The position numbers and the translations under genes are program-made. A stretch of 48,784 nt of DNA from assembly GCA_903928445.1 (NCBI GenBank), contig CAIYRB010000123.1:1-48784 (forward strand), written 5' to 3'. Positions 1-9,808 of this stretch are shown here, piece by piece. Below the pieces are notes generated by a model. The model made no database searches and was not told the origin of the DNA. It was given only the letters and a program-made list of their open reading frames with translations. This DNA comes from an uncultured Pseudomonadota bacterium. Its GTDB lineage: Bacteria > Bdellovibrionota_B > Oligoflexia > Oligoflexales > CAIYRB01. The stretch's first letter is position 1, and every line of letters starts with the position of its first letter.

Positions 1-3000
1 GCCGTAACATTACCCCACACATCATAGTCCATCCGCTGCGCCACCGTTCCATCCGTTGCATTTACGACGAGCCTCACGCTGCCTCTTTCGTCGCTGATGA
101 TGCGGTAGCTGACGCCGTTCTTGATCATGTAATCAGGGCTGCTTCCACTCGTCGCATACACATACTGCGCTGTCACATTACCACTCGCATCCACCATCCC
201 GATCAAATGTGTACCATCCTGGTAAATCATCCCAGTCCAAGCCCCACCATTCGCCTGCCGCGCTACTCTCCGTCCAAGCCCATCAAGCTGATAGCTCACA
301 TTTTTGCCACCTGGCAGCGTTGCCGACATAAGTCGCCCAAACACATCATACTGATAGTTTGTCACATCCCCATTAAGCCTGCTGACCTTTTGCCTCAGCG
401 CCCCACGTCCATCATAAGCATAGTTGTAAACATTGTCCGAAATCAGACGATCCTGATCGTCGTAGGTAGCGCCGTTATTTAGTCGGTTGCCATTCATATC
501 ATAAGTGTATGATGTGGTCTTAACACCGTCAAACACAGAAGCGATACGGCCAACAGAGTCATACTGAAACGTTCCTTGGTTTGCTGCATCTGTACCTACA
601 GTTTCGATTCGCGATACTATCCGCCCCAAATTGTCATGATGAAGGGTAACGCCATTTATTGCACTGCCACCGCTACTGGTGCTCATGGACGCTAGGGCAC
701 CGTAGCTATCGTAGCTCCAAGACGTACCTAGCGATCCAAGTGCCGCAGATGCATACTGTCCATTGGATCCCCTGCTGAGGCTCAAGCCACCCACTTGCTG
801 CAATATTCCATCATTATCATACGTGTAAGCGAAAGTGGCTCCGCCATCCAGACTTGCCGAGGAGACTTGGAACTGATTATTGTAGGTCCATCTCGCCATC
901 GGCGAGACCCCGATGGTTGGGACGTTGCTAAACTGAGCGCTCTGCAGCAATGGGCCAGCCTTGACCACGTTCAGGGTAATCGGACCTGGTCCAGCAATGC
1001 TCTGTAGGTACTGGTGGACGTTATCGTATCCATAGGTGACGGTCCCCTCAGGACGAGTCTCAGACACCAGTTGCCCGGTGACTGGATCGTAACCGTAGCT
1101 GATTGGTAGCGCGGTACCTGAAACGTCTGGGAGCAGTAGCTGCGTTAACGACCGATCAAGGTCATAACTCAGCTTCGTACTTGCTTGAGACAGTCCGACT
1201 ACTGCAGGCGGATCATATGATGCCAGCTGGCCGACTGGACTAAAGGCAAAGGAGTGCTCATTTTGCGCGCTATGACCTGGCGGCAACACTGCCGTGACAT
1301 GGTCAAGGTTATCGTAAGCCACGCGCGTGGTGGTTCCAGCATAGGTTGTACTCGTAACTCGCCCTAAACTGTCACGAATTAAAGACGTCGTATTGCCAGT
1401 TGCGTCGGTGATACTGGCCACGTTGCCAGCGCCTGGTTGTCCAAGCGGTGCATAGTTAAAGCTCGTTGTACGGCAGGTCGCATTGGGAGCCTGGTCGCAG
1501 TTGGCTCCCTGTGACGCCTGGATGACCCGGCCATTGGCGTCATATGCGAGAAACAGCGGATAAACTCCAGGATCTTGCTTTTTGACAACCCGACCATCGG
1601 CGTCGTAAGTGACAACCGACTTATAACCGGCCGGTGATAGGGAGGTCACAGTACGATGCACTCGGTCGGTGGTCGTTAAGAATGTTTTCGCCTGGTCACC
1701 GTCTAACTGCACCGCGTCGGTCAGCAACGTGGCAGATAATGGGTCCAATGGGTCGGTCAGGACGGCAGTCTTACTGCGCGTCATTTGGTAGTGAGGCGCA
1801 TTGGCGCCATAATATGGATCAATCGTTACCGAACTGGCGTAGCGACTATACGCACCAAATAGTGGATCATCGCTGTATTGGTAAAGCTGGATGAGAGTCG
1901 GAGTTTGGACCGAAGTGCGACCTTCTGTGGAGCTATAGTTGGTAAAAGTACCATTCGGATAGCTCGCTTGTGTGTAGACAAACCCATTTTCGTGAGTGTT
2001 CGTATTATACTGAGTGTTGCGGCCAAGTGCCGAAGTGAATACCTGGACAGCCTCGTAAGGGCCGTGCGGGTCAAAGCTGAGTTCTGGGTGCTCGGCGACT
2101 AGTGATGAGGCTCCGACTGGGTCGACAGCAGAGGCGATTTGACCCAAATTGTCATAGGTGTAGTGGCTCACTTGGCCGTTGGCATCGCGAAACGTCGCGA
2201 GAGTTCCAGTTTCCACCCCAAGCGCATTGGTCTGATAGGTCATCGCGATGACAGCCTGATTCGGCTGAGTTGCCGATGCTAGATAGCCCGAGCTATCGGT
2301 CACAAGCTCCGTTCGTTGACCGTAGGGTGCCACAATCGCTTTGGCGTTTCCTGACGAATCACGTTCGATGGTCGTAGCGAGGCCATTGAGGTCTGTTACC
2401 GAGCTAAGCAATCCTTGGTTGTAGCCGAACGTGTAGATGGCCTTGCCAGTGACCGAATCTAGCGTTCTTTGGTGGATGCCGCTTTGGTCGAAGACATAAA
2501 TTTCAGTGCCGTCTGATGATACATCGCCGAGCGCCAGTTGCGTACGCCATATACTCTGCTGGTCGTCAAAGACCACGTTGCCTTTGGAGTCGATCCCGAA
2601 GGTGCTATTGATGAGTAGTGCGCTACGAGAAGATGAAAGGTTTGGTAATAGGGTTGTATAGCTCTGGGTAATATTGGCTCCGAAAGAGCCGACATAGTTA
2701 ACGACGGAATTTCCAGCGACGACTCCCCGGATGACAACGCCATCGAAGAAGTAAACCGTTCCGTCCTTCGCGATATTGACATCTCCTGGAAATATGGAGC
2801 AAATATCGTCTGCATCGACAGGCCCGCCTATTGGATATTTGCAGCTGGTTTGGTGAGGATATTGACCTGCAAAAGCATCGATCAGACCATCCGTGGTGAT
2901 CCTTCGAATCAGACCAAACTGTTTGTCGGCCACATAAATGGAGCCATCCTTGGCAACGGCGAGCCCAATTGGTTGCATTGGCGCATTGATAGCGGGCGAG

Positions 3001-6000
3001 CCGTCGCCGTTGTCTTCTGAGCCGTCGAAGGTTCCTAGGCCGGCAATGGTGCTTAAGATGCCTGTTGGGCTAATTTTACGAATGGTTGTGTCCGTCGTGA
3101 AGTAGACGTTGCCAACGTCATCGACGGCCAAGCCATTGACGTGAGGCAGGATCAATGCGTCTGTGGCCAGACCATTGTCCCCAGATCGAACGTTGACCTT
3201 AGATGGATCGTCATTGATCTGCGGACCCCGACCGGCGACCGTAGTCACCATGCCGGTTGTCGGGTCGATTTTTCGTATGAGTACAGACTCATAGCTGGTA
3301 AGAGCGCATTCAATGAAATAGACGGTACCGTCGCCACTAACACGCACCAGCGCCGTCGTCGTGCTGCACTGACCTATCGACGTCGATGTGGCGAGAACAT
3401 GATCGGCTCCGTACGACGAACTATCGCCGTTACCGGCCACAATGGATTGATTGCCATCGGGTAAAAATTTGACTAGATGGTTGCCTGATGCCCCTCTCAC
3501 GATGGTATAAATCGAGTCATCTGGACCGACCGTGATGCCTGATGCCGTGTAGGTGCCCAAGGTGACCGGATACTTGTAGTCTACTGCCGTATTGGGAGCT
3601 TGAGCGAAGCCAAACAACTTGGTCAAAACCAGGTTGTCTATCCGCCCACGCCTCACACTGCCATCGCCGAGATAAATGATATTATTGGCGACATCTTTGA
3701 AGTGCTGCGGGCTAAAGAACCAGCCACCTATCTTAGACCGAGAGGGATCGATGGCAGACACAGCGCCTAGCAGTGCAGACCATTTGCCAACGACTGTGGT
3801 TGGTGCTGCTTTACGCACTAAGCCTGAATCTGTGCCGCCGGGTTTGGCCCAACTGACGAGTTCGGTAAGGAACTGCGATACCTGGATGAGGTAACTCTGA
3901 GGATTGATATGATGGGTAACGGTAATCTCAGCTCGGCTACCGCCGAGAACCTTACGGCCGAACTGGTCCAGACCGTCCCAAATAAATGGATAGACGTCGC
4001 TAGTAGCCGGCGCACCGTCGATAGTCGTTCGGTAGCGCTTGCCTTCGATGTCGACCTGCACATCTACTTTAACAACATTCGAATCGATGAATTGACCGGT
4101 TTCGTTTTTGGAATCCGCATGTAGTGACCCTACCGGGATATCAATCTCATACGACTTGATATATCCGGGTACTCGGTCACTTTGATAACTCAAATAAAAG
4201 TTTGTGCCCGCGACTGGAATCGCTTCATTGAGCGACCTTTTTGGCACATCAATGATTGAGTGAGACGCTTGTCCAAAGGGGCCAGTGCCAGGTCCATTTC
4301 CACCATTGCCACCACCGCTGTTGCTATTGCCACCCGAAGCGCCGTTACCATTGCCTCCACCAGCAAGGCAGCAAGCTTCTGTACAAGGGCCCACGGCTGG
4401 AACCGGGTCGCACCCAGGACCTCCCTGGTTGCATCCGTTTGGCTTATTCGTAGCTGTCAAAGGCGTACCATAGGAGAAGTTAAAGTCGTAGGGGGTGAAG
4501 TGCCTGATCGGAATGCGCCAGAACTCCTGACCTACCGCGAAGGTCGAGGCGAGGGTGGTCAATTCGCTGGAAGTCACGCCGAGCCATGTTTGATGATCAG
4601 CAGTCGCCGGCGCTTGGTCTGGGGTCACGCTCAGCACGGCTTTTCCGTTAGTGATGGTGAGAATTTTGACAACGATGCCGTCGTCAGATCCCTTCCAGTA
4701 GTGTGCAGCTTCATCATAATAGCCGGACGGTACAACCGTACCGACAGGAAAGTTTAGGAAGTTGTCGACGTAGGTATAAAGAGGCTGTGAAAATTCAACC
4801 CTTTGCCCTTCGGCCGCTTCATCAATCTTAAGATCGACAGCGTATGTATACTTTGTATTGGGAGGCAGCCGACCTGGCATCGCAAGCGGACCATTTGGAC
4901 CAATGGTGAGTTCATTGGCGCTGACGGTGATTGTCGAAAGTCCTCTCTTAGCGATGCTTCCATCGGCATTTTTAACGGTGACAACAGTCCTGCTTGGCAC
5001 CAGCATGGTCACTTGTCTCGGCCCATCTGCGTCGACGATCACGCTACTTTGGGCCACCGATACGCCGTTGCCGCCGCCTCCTACGGTAAGTACCGTCTTC
5101 TTGGTGTCGAGTGGTCTCATGATGAGATCATCAACCCAGACGAAATCGCCCATAGGAACATCTACCCTACGCTGACTCGCGATGAGACCAGGTTTGCTGA
5201 AAGCCACGGCATAACCCAAGCCGCCATTGGCCGCCAAGTAGTAGTCACCACACGCGGTCGTTGTCGTTGACCCAAACCCTGGATAGTCTGGTAGGGACAC
5301 GACAGCGCCGATGACGGGTGTCCCGTCAAAGTTCATGACGCGGCCGCGGATCATCCCGGTGCGGACGGGATCTAGTAAGGTTGTCAGACCAGACTGGTTA
5401 GGAAGTAAAAACCTGATCTTGTCGAAAAATGATATGAGCGTGCCATCAGCTGGCGCGGCGAGCGCTGGTGCGCTCGGTAGATTAGATTTCAAGCAGTTTT
5501 GAAAATCTTCTTCTTTGAAGACCACGGTCGTCGAGATACCACCACCACCTGAGCCGCCAGGATTACCATTGGGCTTATTGTACGCAATCGTGAACAGCGG
5601 CGAGGCGAGATTGATGTTGCCTGCCTGGTCCTGAGCTAAGCCAGCGGACACCCGGGCGGTGACCGACGCGGCAACTGGAGTTAGACTGGCCTGGTAGTTG
5701 GCACCGCTGCCGGTAAACCCTGTGATACTGGCCCCAGTCACTGCTAGTGCGGCTTTGGTAAATCCAGTAACCGGCTTGCTGAAGGTGATGTCGATTGGTA
5801 TGGGCGACGTGCTCGTTGGACTAGAGAGTGAGGAAGTGATCGCTGACGTTGGAGGAACATTATCGAAGATATAAATCACTTTGTCGCTGCCAATATTGCC
5901 AAAGCTATCGGTAGCGCTCAGCTGCAATTCATAGGTCCCAGCGCTACTGGCGGTAACTGCGGTGGTGAGCGAGGAATTTGATGAAAAGGCAATCGTGCCA

Positions 6001-7391
6001 GGACCGGAGATCTTGGTCCACAACAAGGTAACAGCATTCGCATCAACCACAGATCCATGCAGTGTGACTGGAGCCGCGGCGAGGATGTCGTTTCCTGCTG
6101 ACACTACGGGCGGTGTGCCGTCCTTTGCGATCGTCACATCGGTTGAGCTTACATTGCCTGCCATATCTTTAACGAATAATCGCGCCGTGAAGATGCCATC
6201 GCTAGGGACAAACACGGTCGGAGACAGCGAGTTGCCGTTGACGAATGTGAGGGGCGTGAGTCCACCGACGCTTTGCCATTGGTAGTTCAGGGGGCCGAGG
6301 CCAATGGCGGTGGCCATAAGGCGAACGGAGCTAAGATTCGTATAAATAGTTTGGCGTGTTGAGACTACCGGGGGTGTTGTGGACCAAGTGACATTAGTAC
6401 TTGCGCTTCCCATATTACCGGCTAGATCGGTCGCAACGAGTCGCAACACAAATGTACCGTTGCTGGCTGCTGTGATGGTCGGCATCAACGCTTTAGCATC
6501 TGAAAAAGTAATGCCTACCGCAGGGGTAGCACTCCATTGGTATGTGGTCGCCAACGCACTCATCACTGATGCGGTAATAACAACGGGCTTGTTAGTGTAG
6601 ATGGTGGAAGCCAGAGTCACGATGGGCTTGGCGGTTGCCCAAGTGAACTTGAAACTGGTCGATGCTTTGATTCCAGAGATTGTGGAGGCTGTCACCGTCA
6701 CTTGGTAGACGCCGTCGACATCGGCGCTTATCTTGGTGGTCGAGCCGTTCGAAGGTGCAAACGTTAGATGCCCAGGCCCACTTGTTTGCGACCACTTGGT
6801 CGAGTAGGTCGCGTTACTGGTGATCGCGGCAGAAACCTGTTTGGGCACGTTAGTAAGCACATCTGAGATTGCGGCGATTTGAATGGACGTAGCTGCGGGC
6901 ATGGTCAGAAAGGCCTCGGCACCAGAAGACACCCTTTTGGGGCGGCTAGCGCTCACAGCACACAGGCGAAACATGACCATTTCCAGGGGTTTTAGGCCTG
7001 TGACTCGGTATGATGAGACCATCCCAAGGGCAGTTGAGTCGACCCGCGGAAACCTACGATGATCCTCGTCCTCGCCTTCATCGTCGTCGTCATGGTTTCT
7101 GACATTGCGATCAGAACCTAGGTAGAAGCGACAGTTTTTCGGTAGCCGCAGGTTTTTCGACGAGACCTCATGGAAGGTCAGGAGGATGTAGCCTCCAACG
7201 CCGGCGCCTGCTGACTTCCAGGTAAGATCCGCGGTCGTTGACGATGTGGCGGTCGCCGTGAAAGACGAGGGTGCATTAGGTCGACGGGCTTTCGGCTGCA
7301 GGACGTCCAAGAAATCACGCAGCGTCAGTGCCGAAGCCGTGTTGCTGAAAGAAAGAGTCAGTAACAAGGCCATCAAAGGGCGCTTTAGCAT
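1..7391 (-). CDS. Giant secreted RHS/YD-repeat protein, 3' end outside window (partial)
   Basis: An open frame runs from an ATG at 7391 leftwards off the window with no stop, giving about 2460 residues. The start is followed by a signal peptide (MLKRPLMALLLTLSFSNTASA). Then come a fibronectin-III-like domain (about 40-147), several Ig-like repeats with 'D.AGN' turns (about 165-600), a Gly linker (about 605-615) and a carboxypeptidase-regulatory-like domain (about 682-757). A Gly/Asn/Cys-rich linker (about 980-1040) is followed by the 'FYLSYQSDRVPGY' motif typical of RHS/teneurin-like proteins, NHL-type propeller repeats (about 1280-1560), and many YD repeats such as YDxxGR and YTYDMNGNR from about 1650 to the edge. 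DERGSVRLV near the edge resembles entry into the RHS core, so the core end and any C-terminal toxin or adhesin tip lie outside. RHS proteins form beta-cocoon shells around a variable C-terminal domain. Export and a surface location are inferred from the signal peptide and Ig domains. Toxin versus adhesin cannot be decided here. Confidence 0.9.
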   Translation of the reverse strand, partial: MLKRPLMALLLTLSFSNTASALTLRDFLDVLQPKARRPNAPSSFTATATSSTTADLTWKSAGAGVGGYILLTFHEVSSKNLRLPKNCRFYLGSDRNVRNHDDDDEGEDEDHRRFPRVDSTALGMVSSYRVTGLKPLEMVMFRLCAVSASRPKRVSSGAEAFLTMPAATSIQIAAISDVLTNVPKQVSAAITSNATYSTKWSQTSGPGHLTFAPSNGSTTKISADVDGVYQVTVTASTISGIKASTSFKFTWATAKPIVTLASTIYTNKPVVITASVMSALATTYQWSATPAVGITFSDAKALMPTITAASNGTFVLRLVATDLAGNMGSASTNVTWSTTPPVVSTRQTIYTNLSSVRLMATAIGLGPLNYQWQSVGGLTPLTFVNGNSLSPTVFVPSDGIFTARLFVKDMAGNVSSTDVTIAKDGTPPVVSAGNDILAAAPVTLHGSVVDANAVTLLWTKISGPGTIAFSSNSSLTTAVTASSAGTYELQLSATDSFGNIGSDKVIYIFDNVPPTSAITSSLSSPTSTSPIPIDITFSKPVTGFTKAALAVTGASITGFTGSGANYQASLTPVAASVTARVSAGLAQDQAGNINLASPLFTIAYNKPNGNPGGSGGGGISTTVVFKEEDFQNCLKSNLPSAPALAAPADGTLISFFDKIRFLLPNQSGLTTLLDPVRTGMIRGRVMNFDGTPVIGAVVSLPDYPGFGSTTTTACGDYYLAANGGLGYAVAFSKPGLIASQRRVDVPMGDFVWVDDLIMRPLDTKKTVLTVGGGGNGVSVAQSSVIVDADGPRQVTMLVPSRTVVTVKNADGSIAKRGLSTITVSANELTIGPNGPLAMPGRLPPNTKYTYAVDLKIDEAAEGQRVEFSQPLYTYVDNFLNFPVGTVVPSGYYDEAAHYWKGSDDGIVVKILTITNGKAVLSVTPDQAPATADHQTWLGVTSSELTTLASTFAVGQEFWRIPIRHFTPYDFNFSYGTPLTATNKPNGCNQGGPGCDPVPAVGPCTEACCLAGGGNGNGASGGNSNSGGGNGGNGPGTGPFGQASHSIIDVPKRSLNEAIPVAGTNFYLSYQSDRVPGYIKSYEIDIPVGSLHADSKNETGQFIDSNVVKVDVQVDIEGKRYRTTIDGAPATSDVYPFIWDGLDQFGRKVLGGSRAEITVTHHINPQSYLIQVSQFLTELVSWAKPGGTDSGLVRKAAPTTVVGKWSALLGAVSAIDPSRSKIGGWFFSPQHFKDVANNIIYLGDGSVRRGRIDNLVLTKLFGFAQAPNTAVDYKYPVTLGTYTASGITVGPDDSIYTIVRGASGNHLVKFLPDGNQSIVAGNGDSSSYGADHVLATSTSIGQCSTTTALVRVSGDGTVYFIECALTSYESVLIRKIDPTTGMVTTVAGRGPQINDDPSKVNVRSGDNGLATDALILPHVNGLAVDDVGNVYFTTDTTIRKISPTGILSTIAGLGTFDGSEDNGDGSPAINAPMQPIGLAVAKDGSIYVADKQFGLIRRITTDGLIDAFAGQYPHQTSCKYPIGGPVDADDICSIFPGDVNIAKDGTVYFFDGVVIRGVVAGNSVVNYVGSFGANITQSYTTLLPNLSSSRSALLINSTFGIDSKGNVVFDDQQSIWRTQLALGDVSSDGTEIYVFDQSGIHQRTLDSVTGKAIYTFGYNQGLLSSVTDLNGLATTIERDSSGNAKAIVAPYGQRTELVTDSSGYLASATQPNQAVIAMTYQTNALGVETGTLATFRDANGQVSHYTYDNLGQIASAVDPVGASSLVAEHPELSFDPHGPYEAVQVFTSALGRNTQYNTNTHENGFVYTQASYPNGTFTNYSSTEGRTSVQTPTLIQLYQYSDDPLFGAYSRYASSVTIDPYYGANAPHYQMTRSKTAVLTDPLDPLSATLLTDAVQLDGDQAKTFLTTTDRVHRTVTSLSPAGYKSVVTYDADGRVVKKQDPGVYPLFLAYDANGRVIQASQGANCDQAPNATCRTTSFNYAPLGQPGAGNVASITDATGNTTSLIRDSLGRVTSTTYAGTTTRVAYDNLDHVTAVLPPGHSAQNEHSFAFSPVGQLASYDPPAVVGLSQASTKLSYDLDRSLTQLLLPDVSGTALPISYGYDPVTGQLVSETRPEGTVTYGYDNVHQYLQSIAGPGPITLNVVKAGPLLQSAQFSNVPTIGVSPMARWTYNNQFQVSSASLDGGATFAYTYDNDGILQQVGGLSLSRGSNGQYASAALGSLGTSWSYDSYGALASMSTSSGGSAINGVTLHHDNLGRIVSRIETVGTDAANQGTFQYDSVGRIASVFDGVKTTSYTYDMNGNRLNNGATYDDQDRLISDNVYNYAYDGRGALRQKVSRLNGDVTNYQYDVFGRLMSATLPGGKNVSYQLDGLGRRVARQANGGAWTGMIYQDGTHLIGMVDASGNVTAQYVYATSGSSPDYMIKNGVSYRIISDERGSVRLVVNATDGTVAQRMDYDVWGNVT

Positions 7392-7886
7392 ATGCGTCGT
7401 TCCGATCGTGATGGAGGTCGAGTTGATCTTCACCCTGTGCGCACTGACCAACGAACATGATGGATGTCGTTTCGGCGGATGGTCGGTAGAACTTTTGAGA
7501 AAAACAAAAGGAAGGCCGATCGGCGCGATATTAATGGTGTTTTGGGGTGCAGCTTAAGTTGAATTAGAGTCCAAAAATCAGTCGAAAAAGGAATGCGTGG
7601 AGCCAAAGTGGGGCTTAATGGGGACAAGTGTCGTATCCGCTAGGACCACGCGTCGGAGAATGTTGCGTCTGTGCGTCGTCTCGCCTTGGCAGTTCTCATG
7701 GAAGTGCCGGCCTTTAAAAGTATTTGAACATGCGTCAGCACCGACGCGGCTGATTTGCCGGGTGAAGTCATGGGACATCATTGAGAGCGACCTTGTTCGC
7801 TAAGGCGGACTCGGTTAATCGGTAACATAAGCATCCTCCCTGCTTGAGCCAGGAAAATTACCTGCAAGAACCGTTCATAAGCGTCT
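7392..7886. other. Intergenic region with no supported gene
   Basis: This stretch separates the start of the RHS gene (7391, leftward) from the stop of the iron permease (7887, leftward). Short open frames are present, but none has a convincing ribosome site or recognisable product. It should contain the promoter of the RHS gene on the minus strand. An AT-richer part at about 7495-7575 is the likeliest place, but I could not assign clear -35/-10 boxes. No rho-independent terminator for the permease gene is evident. Confidence 0.5.
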
Positions 7887-9728
7887 TCAACCCAACCTTG
7901 GCCGCCCCCTAGAAGGCCGCCTGCCGAAGCTCCACAGACCAATGACCAGCGCCAGCACCAGCAGCTGCGGCACCAGGGTTTCGTAGGTTGGAAAGAGCCC
8001 CAAGGTTTCAAAACGCAGCGCCGCCAGCGACGTGGTGACGCTCAGTGCTCCAGTCTCTTGCAACGCGTGCAGACCTTTGCCGGTGAGGATCACCGCGAGC
8101 AAGGCCATCACCACGGCAGAAAAAGCGAATAGTTTACGCACTGGGATCCGCGCGCTGAAGCGCAGCAAGGCCCACGATGCGAGGATGATCAGCGCCAGGG
8201 TCAAGAACACCCCAAGGGTCAAAGCCGAACGCGCCTGCTCGCCGCTGTCCAGCCAGATGGTCCGTAGGAAGAGCACCGTCTCGAAGGCCTCGCGAAATAC
8301 CGCCAGAAAGGCGATGCCGGCAAGACCAAGAAAGCTGCGGTTTTGCACCGCGGCGCGGACTTTGAGCCGCAGAAAGCGGTTCCAACGCCCGATTTCGGTG
8401 CGACTGTGTAGCCAGAAGCCGACGATGAGCAGCACGACGACCGCGAGCAGCGAGGTCACGGCTTCCATCATTTCCCGCTGTGCACCGCTGATTTTGAGCA
8501 AATAGCCAGAGAATATCCAGGTGACAAAGCCAAGGCCAAGCGCTGCCAGCCAGCCGCCGTGGACCCACAGCGCTGCGCGCTTGGAGCCCGAGGCGCGGAT
8601 GACACCGAGCAAGGCCATAATCAAAAGGACCGCTTCAAAGCCTTCACGCATGAGGATCGATGCAGCGGCCACAAAGGCGACGCCTGGCGACAGGTCGTTG
8701 TGGGTGAGCAGCGCTTCGAGCACCGCGATCTGTTCGTAGGCAGCAGCAACCACCGCCTCCACTTGGGCGAGCGGCGCCTTAGCCTCGATCGCTGCCCGTA
8801 CCGCAGACATCTTGGCCTCGGCCGTCATCGAGGCATCAGGATTTGATGCCTTGACTCGCGGTTCGACCGGCTCGATTCCCTCCAGGTAAGCCTGCAGGGC
8901 TTGGGTTTTGGCGGCGCCGAAGTCGCCGCCGCGGTAGGCGGCGAGCGCCGAGTTGAGCAGGGACTTGGCATGTGCCAGGGCAGCTTGAGCGTCGGTCCCC
9001 GAGTCGGAGATCGTCGCAACGGGTGGCGTGTTGGCTTGCCAAGGCGGTAGTTGGCGCCCAGGCAGCAAGGATAAGACGTAATACGAGACATGCCAGGCAT
9101 CAGCATCGGACAGGGCCGGAAAGCTCGGCATGGGCGTGCCTGGGATGCCGATGCGGACGGTGTTAAACGCATGCAAGGGCGTGACGTTGTCCATCCTCGC
9201 GCTGTCCAGGAAATTAGCCGGCGGCGGCTTTAGACCGGTAGCGCCAGGGCCATCGCCGCGCCCCTCGGCGCCATGACAAACGGCGCAGTTTTGTTGATAG
9301 AGGAGCTTACCGCGCGGCAAATCCGGCTGCGTGAGTGGACCGATCTGCAGGTGGACCAGCTTGATCACCTGGTCTTGCAGGCTGTGGGCGAGCGTGGCGA
9401 CGTCTTTTGGCTCGGCCTTGTTGCCGATGAGCGCAGCCAGTTGCTCGACGCCCGAGATGACCTCAGGGTTGGCCTGCAATTCGGGCAGCTGCCGACTGGT
9501 CAAGGCGGCCGTGTGACTGAACTCAACTTGTTCGTTATACTCGCTGGACGATAGCACTTGGCCTCCGGGACCAACGGCGCCAGGATAGTCTCGGGCAAGG
9601 TAATCGAGTAGGTGCACCAGCAGCCGTGGTGATGGCAGTGAGGTCGCGGATTCGGCGGCCGCAGCCGAGCGAGTTAGGGGCAGCGACAGCATCGATGATA
9701 GGACTAAGAGGCAAAGGGATTTGTGCAT
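7887..9728 (-). CDS. Cytochrome c-FTR1 family high-affinity iron permease
   Basis: Membrane iron permease with a fused periplasmic cytochrome c domain, 613 aa from the preferred ATG at 9728, which begins the signal peptide MHKSLCLLVLSSMLSLPL. A start 63 bases upstream (9791) would place polar residues before that signal. After a helical region of about 110 residues comes a haem motif C148-x2-C151-H152, with M200 (GTPMPSF) as likely distal ligand. After a helical linker, the FTR1 membrane domain begins at about 350. It carries two RExxE iron-ligand motifs, REGFE (361-365) and REAFE (479-483), and about seven hydrophobic segments. In the FTR1/EfeU family these glutamates carry iron across the membrane, and an attached cytochrome probably handles redox coupling. 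A Fur-like site lies about 82-96 bases upstream, consistent with control by iron. Family assignment is strong. The electron-transfer role is inference. Confidence 0.93.
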   Translation of the reverse strand: MHKSLCLLVLSSMLSLPLTRSAAAAESATSLPSPRLLVHLLDYLARDYPGAVGPGGQVLSSSEYNEQVEFSHTAALTSRQLPELQANPEVISGVEQLAALIGNKAEPKDVATLAHSLQDQVIKLVHLQIGPLTQPDLPRGKLLYQQNCAVCHGAEGRGDGPGATGLKPPPANFLDSARMDNVTPLHAFNTVRIGIPGTPMPSFPALSDADAWHVSYYVLSLLPGRQLPPWQANTPPVATISDSGTDAQAALAHAKSLLNSALAAYRGGDFGAAKTQALQAYLEGIEPVEPRVKASNPDASMTAEAKMSAVRAAIEAKAPLAQVEAVVAAAYEQIAVLEALLTHNDLSPGVAFVAAASILMREGFEAVLLIMALLGVIRASGSKRAALWVHGGWLAALGLGFVTWIFSGYLLKISGAQREMMEAVTSLLAVVVLLIVGFWLHSRTEIGRWNRFLRLKVRAAVQNRSFLGLAGIAFLAVFREAFETVLFLRTIWLDSGEQARSALTLGVFLTLALIILASWALLRFSARIPVRKLFAFSAVVMALLAVILTGKGLHALQETGALSVTTSLAALRFETLGLFPTYETLVPQLLVLALVIGLWSFGRRPSRGRPRLG

Positions 9729-9808
9729 AAAGGTCTCATGCCAACACAAGCGGTGAAGGATGCCGGTGCGCGTCCCGGCGGGCAAGGTCATCCAGGGGGT
9801 GAGAATCC

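Noticed and set aside
1..2430. Periodic similarity of YD repeats as a DNA repeat or CRISPR-like array
   Set aside because: The periodicity is at protein level (YD repeats) with diverged DNA. There are no identical repeats or uniform spacers.
4260..4757. 165-residue plus-strand open frame
   Set aside because: It lies antisense inside the RHS gene, with low-complexity content from the Gly/Asn linker and no ribosome site. It is a shadow of the minus-strand frame.
7597..7803. 68-residue frame in the gap after the iron permease
   Set aside because: It lies in a true intergenic gap, but has no clear ribosome site, no recognisable motif and odd composition, so I do not call it a gene.
8032..8568. 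Open frames of 144-157 residues on both strands
   Set aside because: They overlap the FTR1 membrane domain fully. The RExxE-containing frame explains the region.
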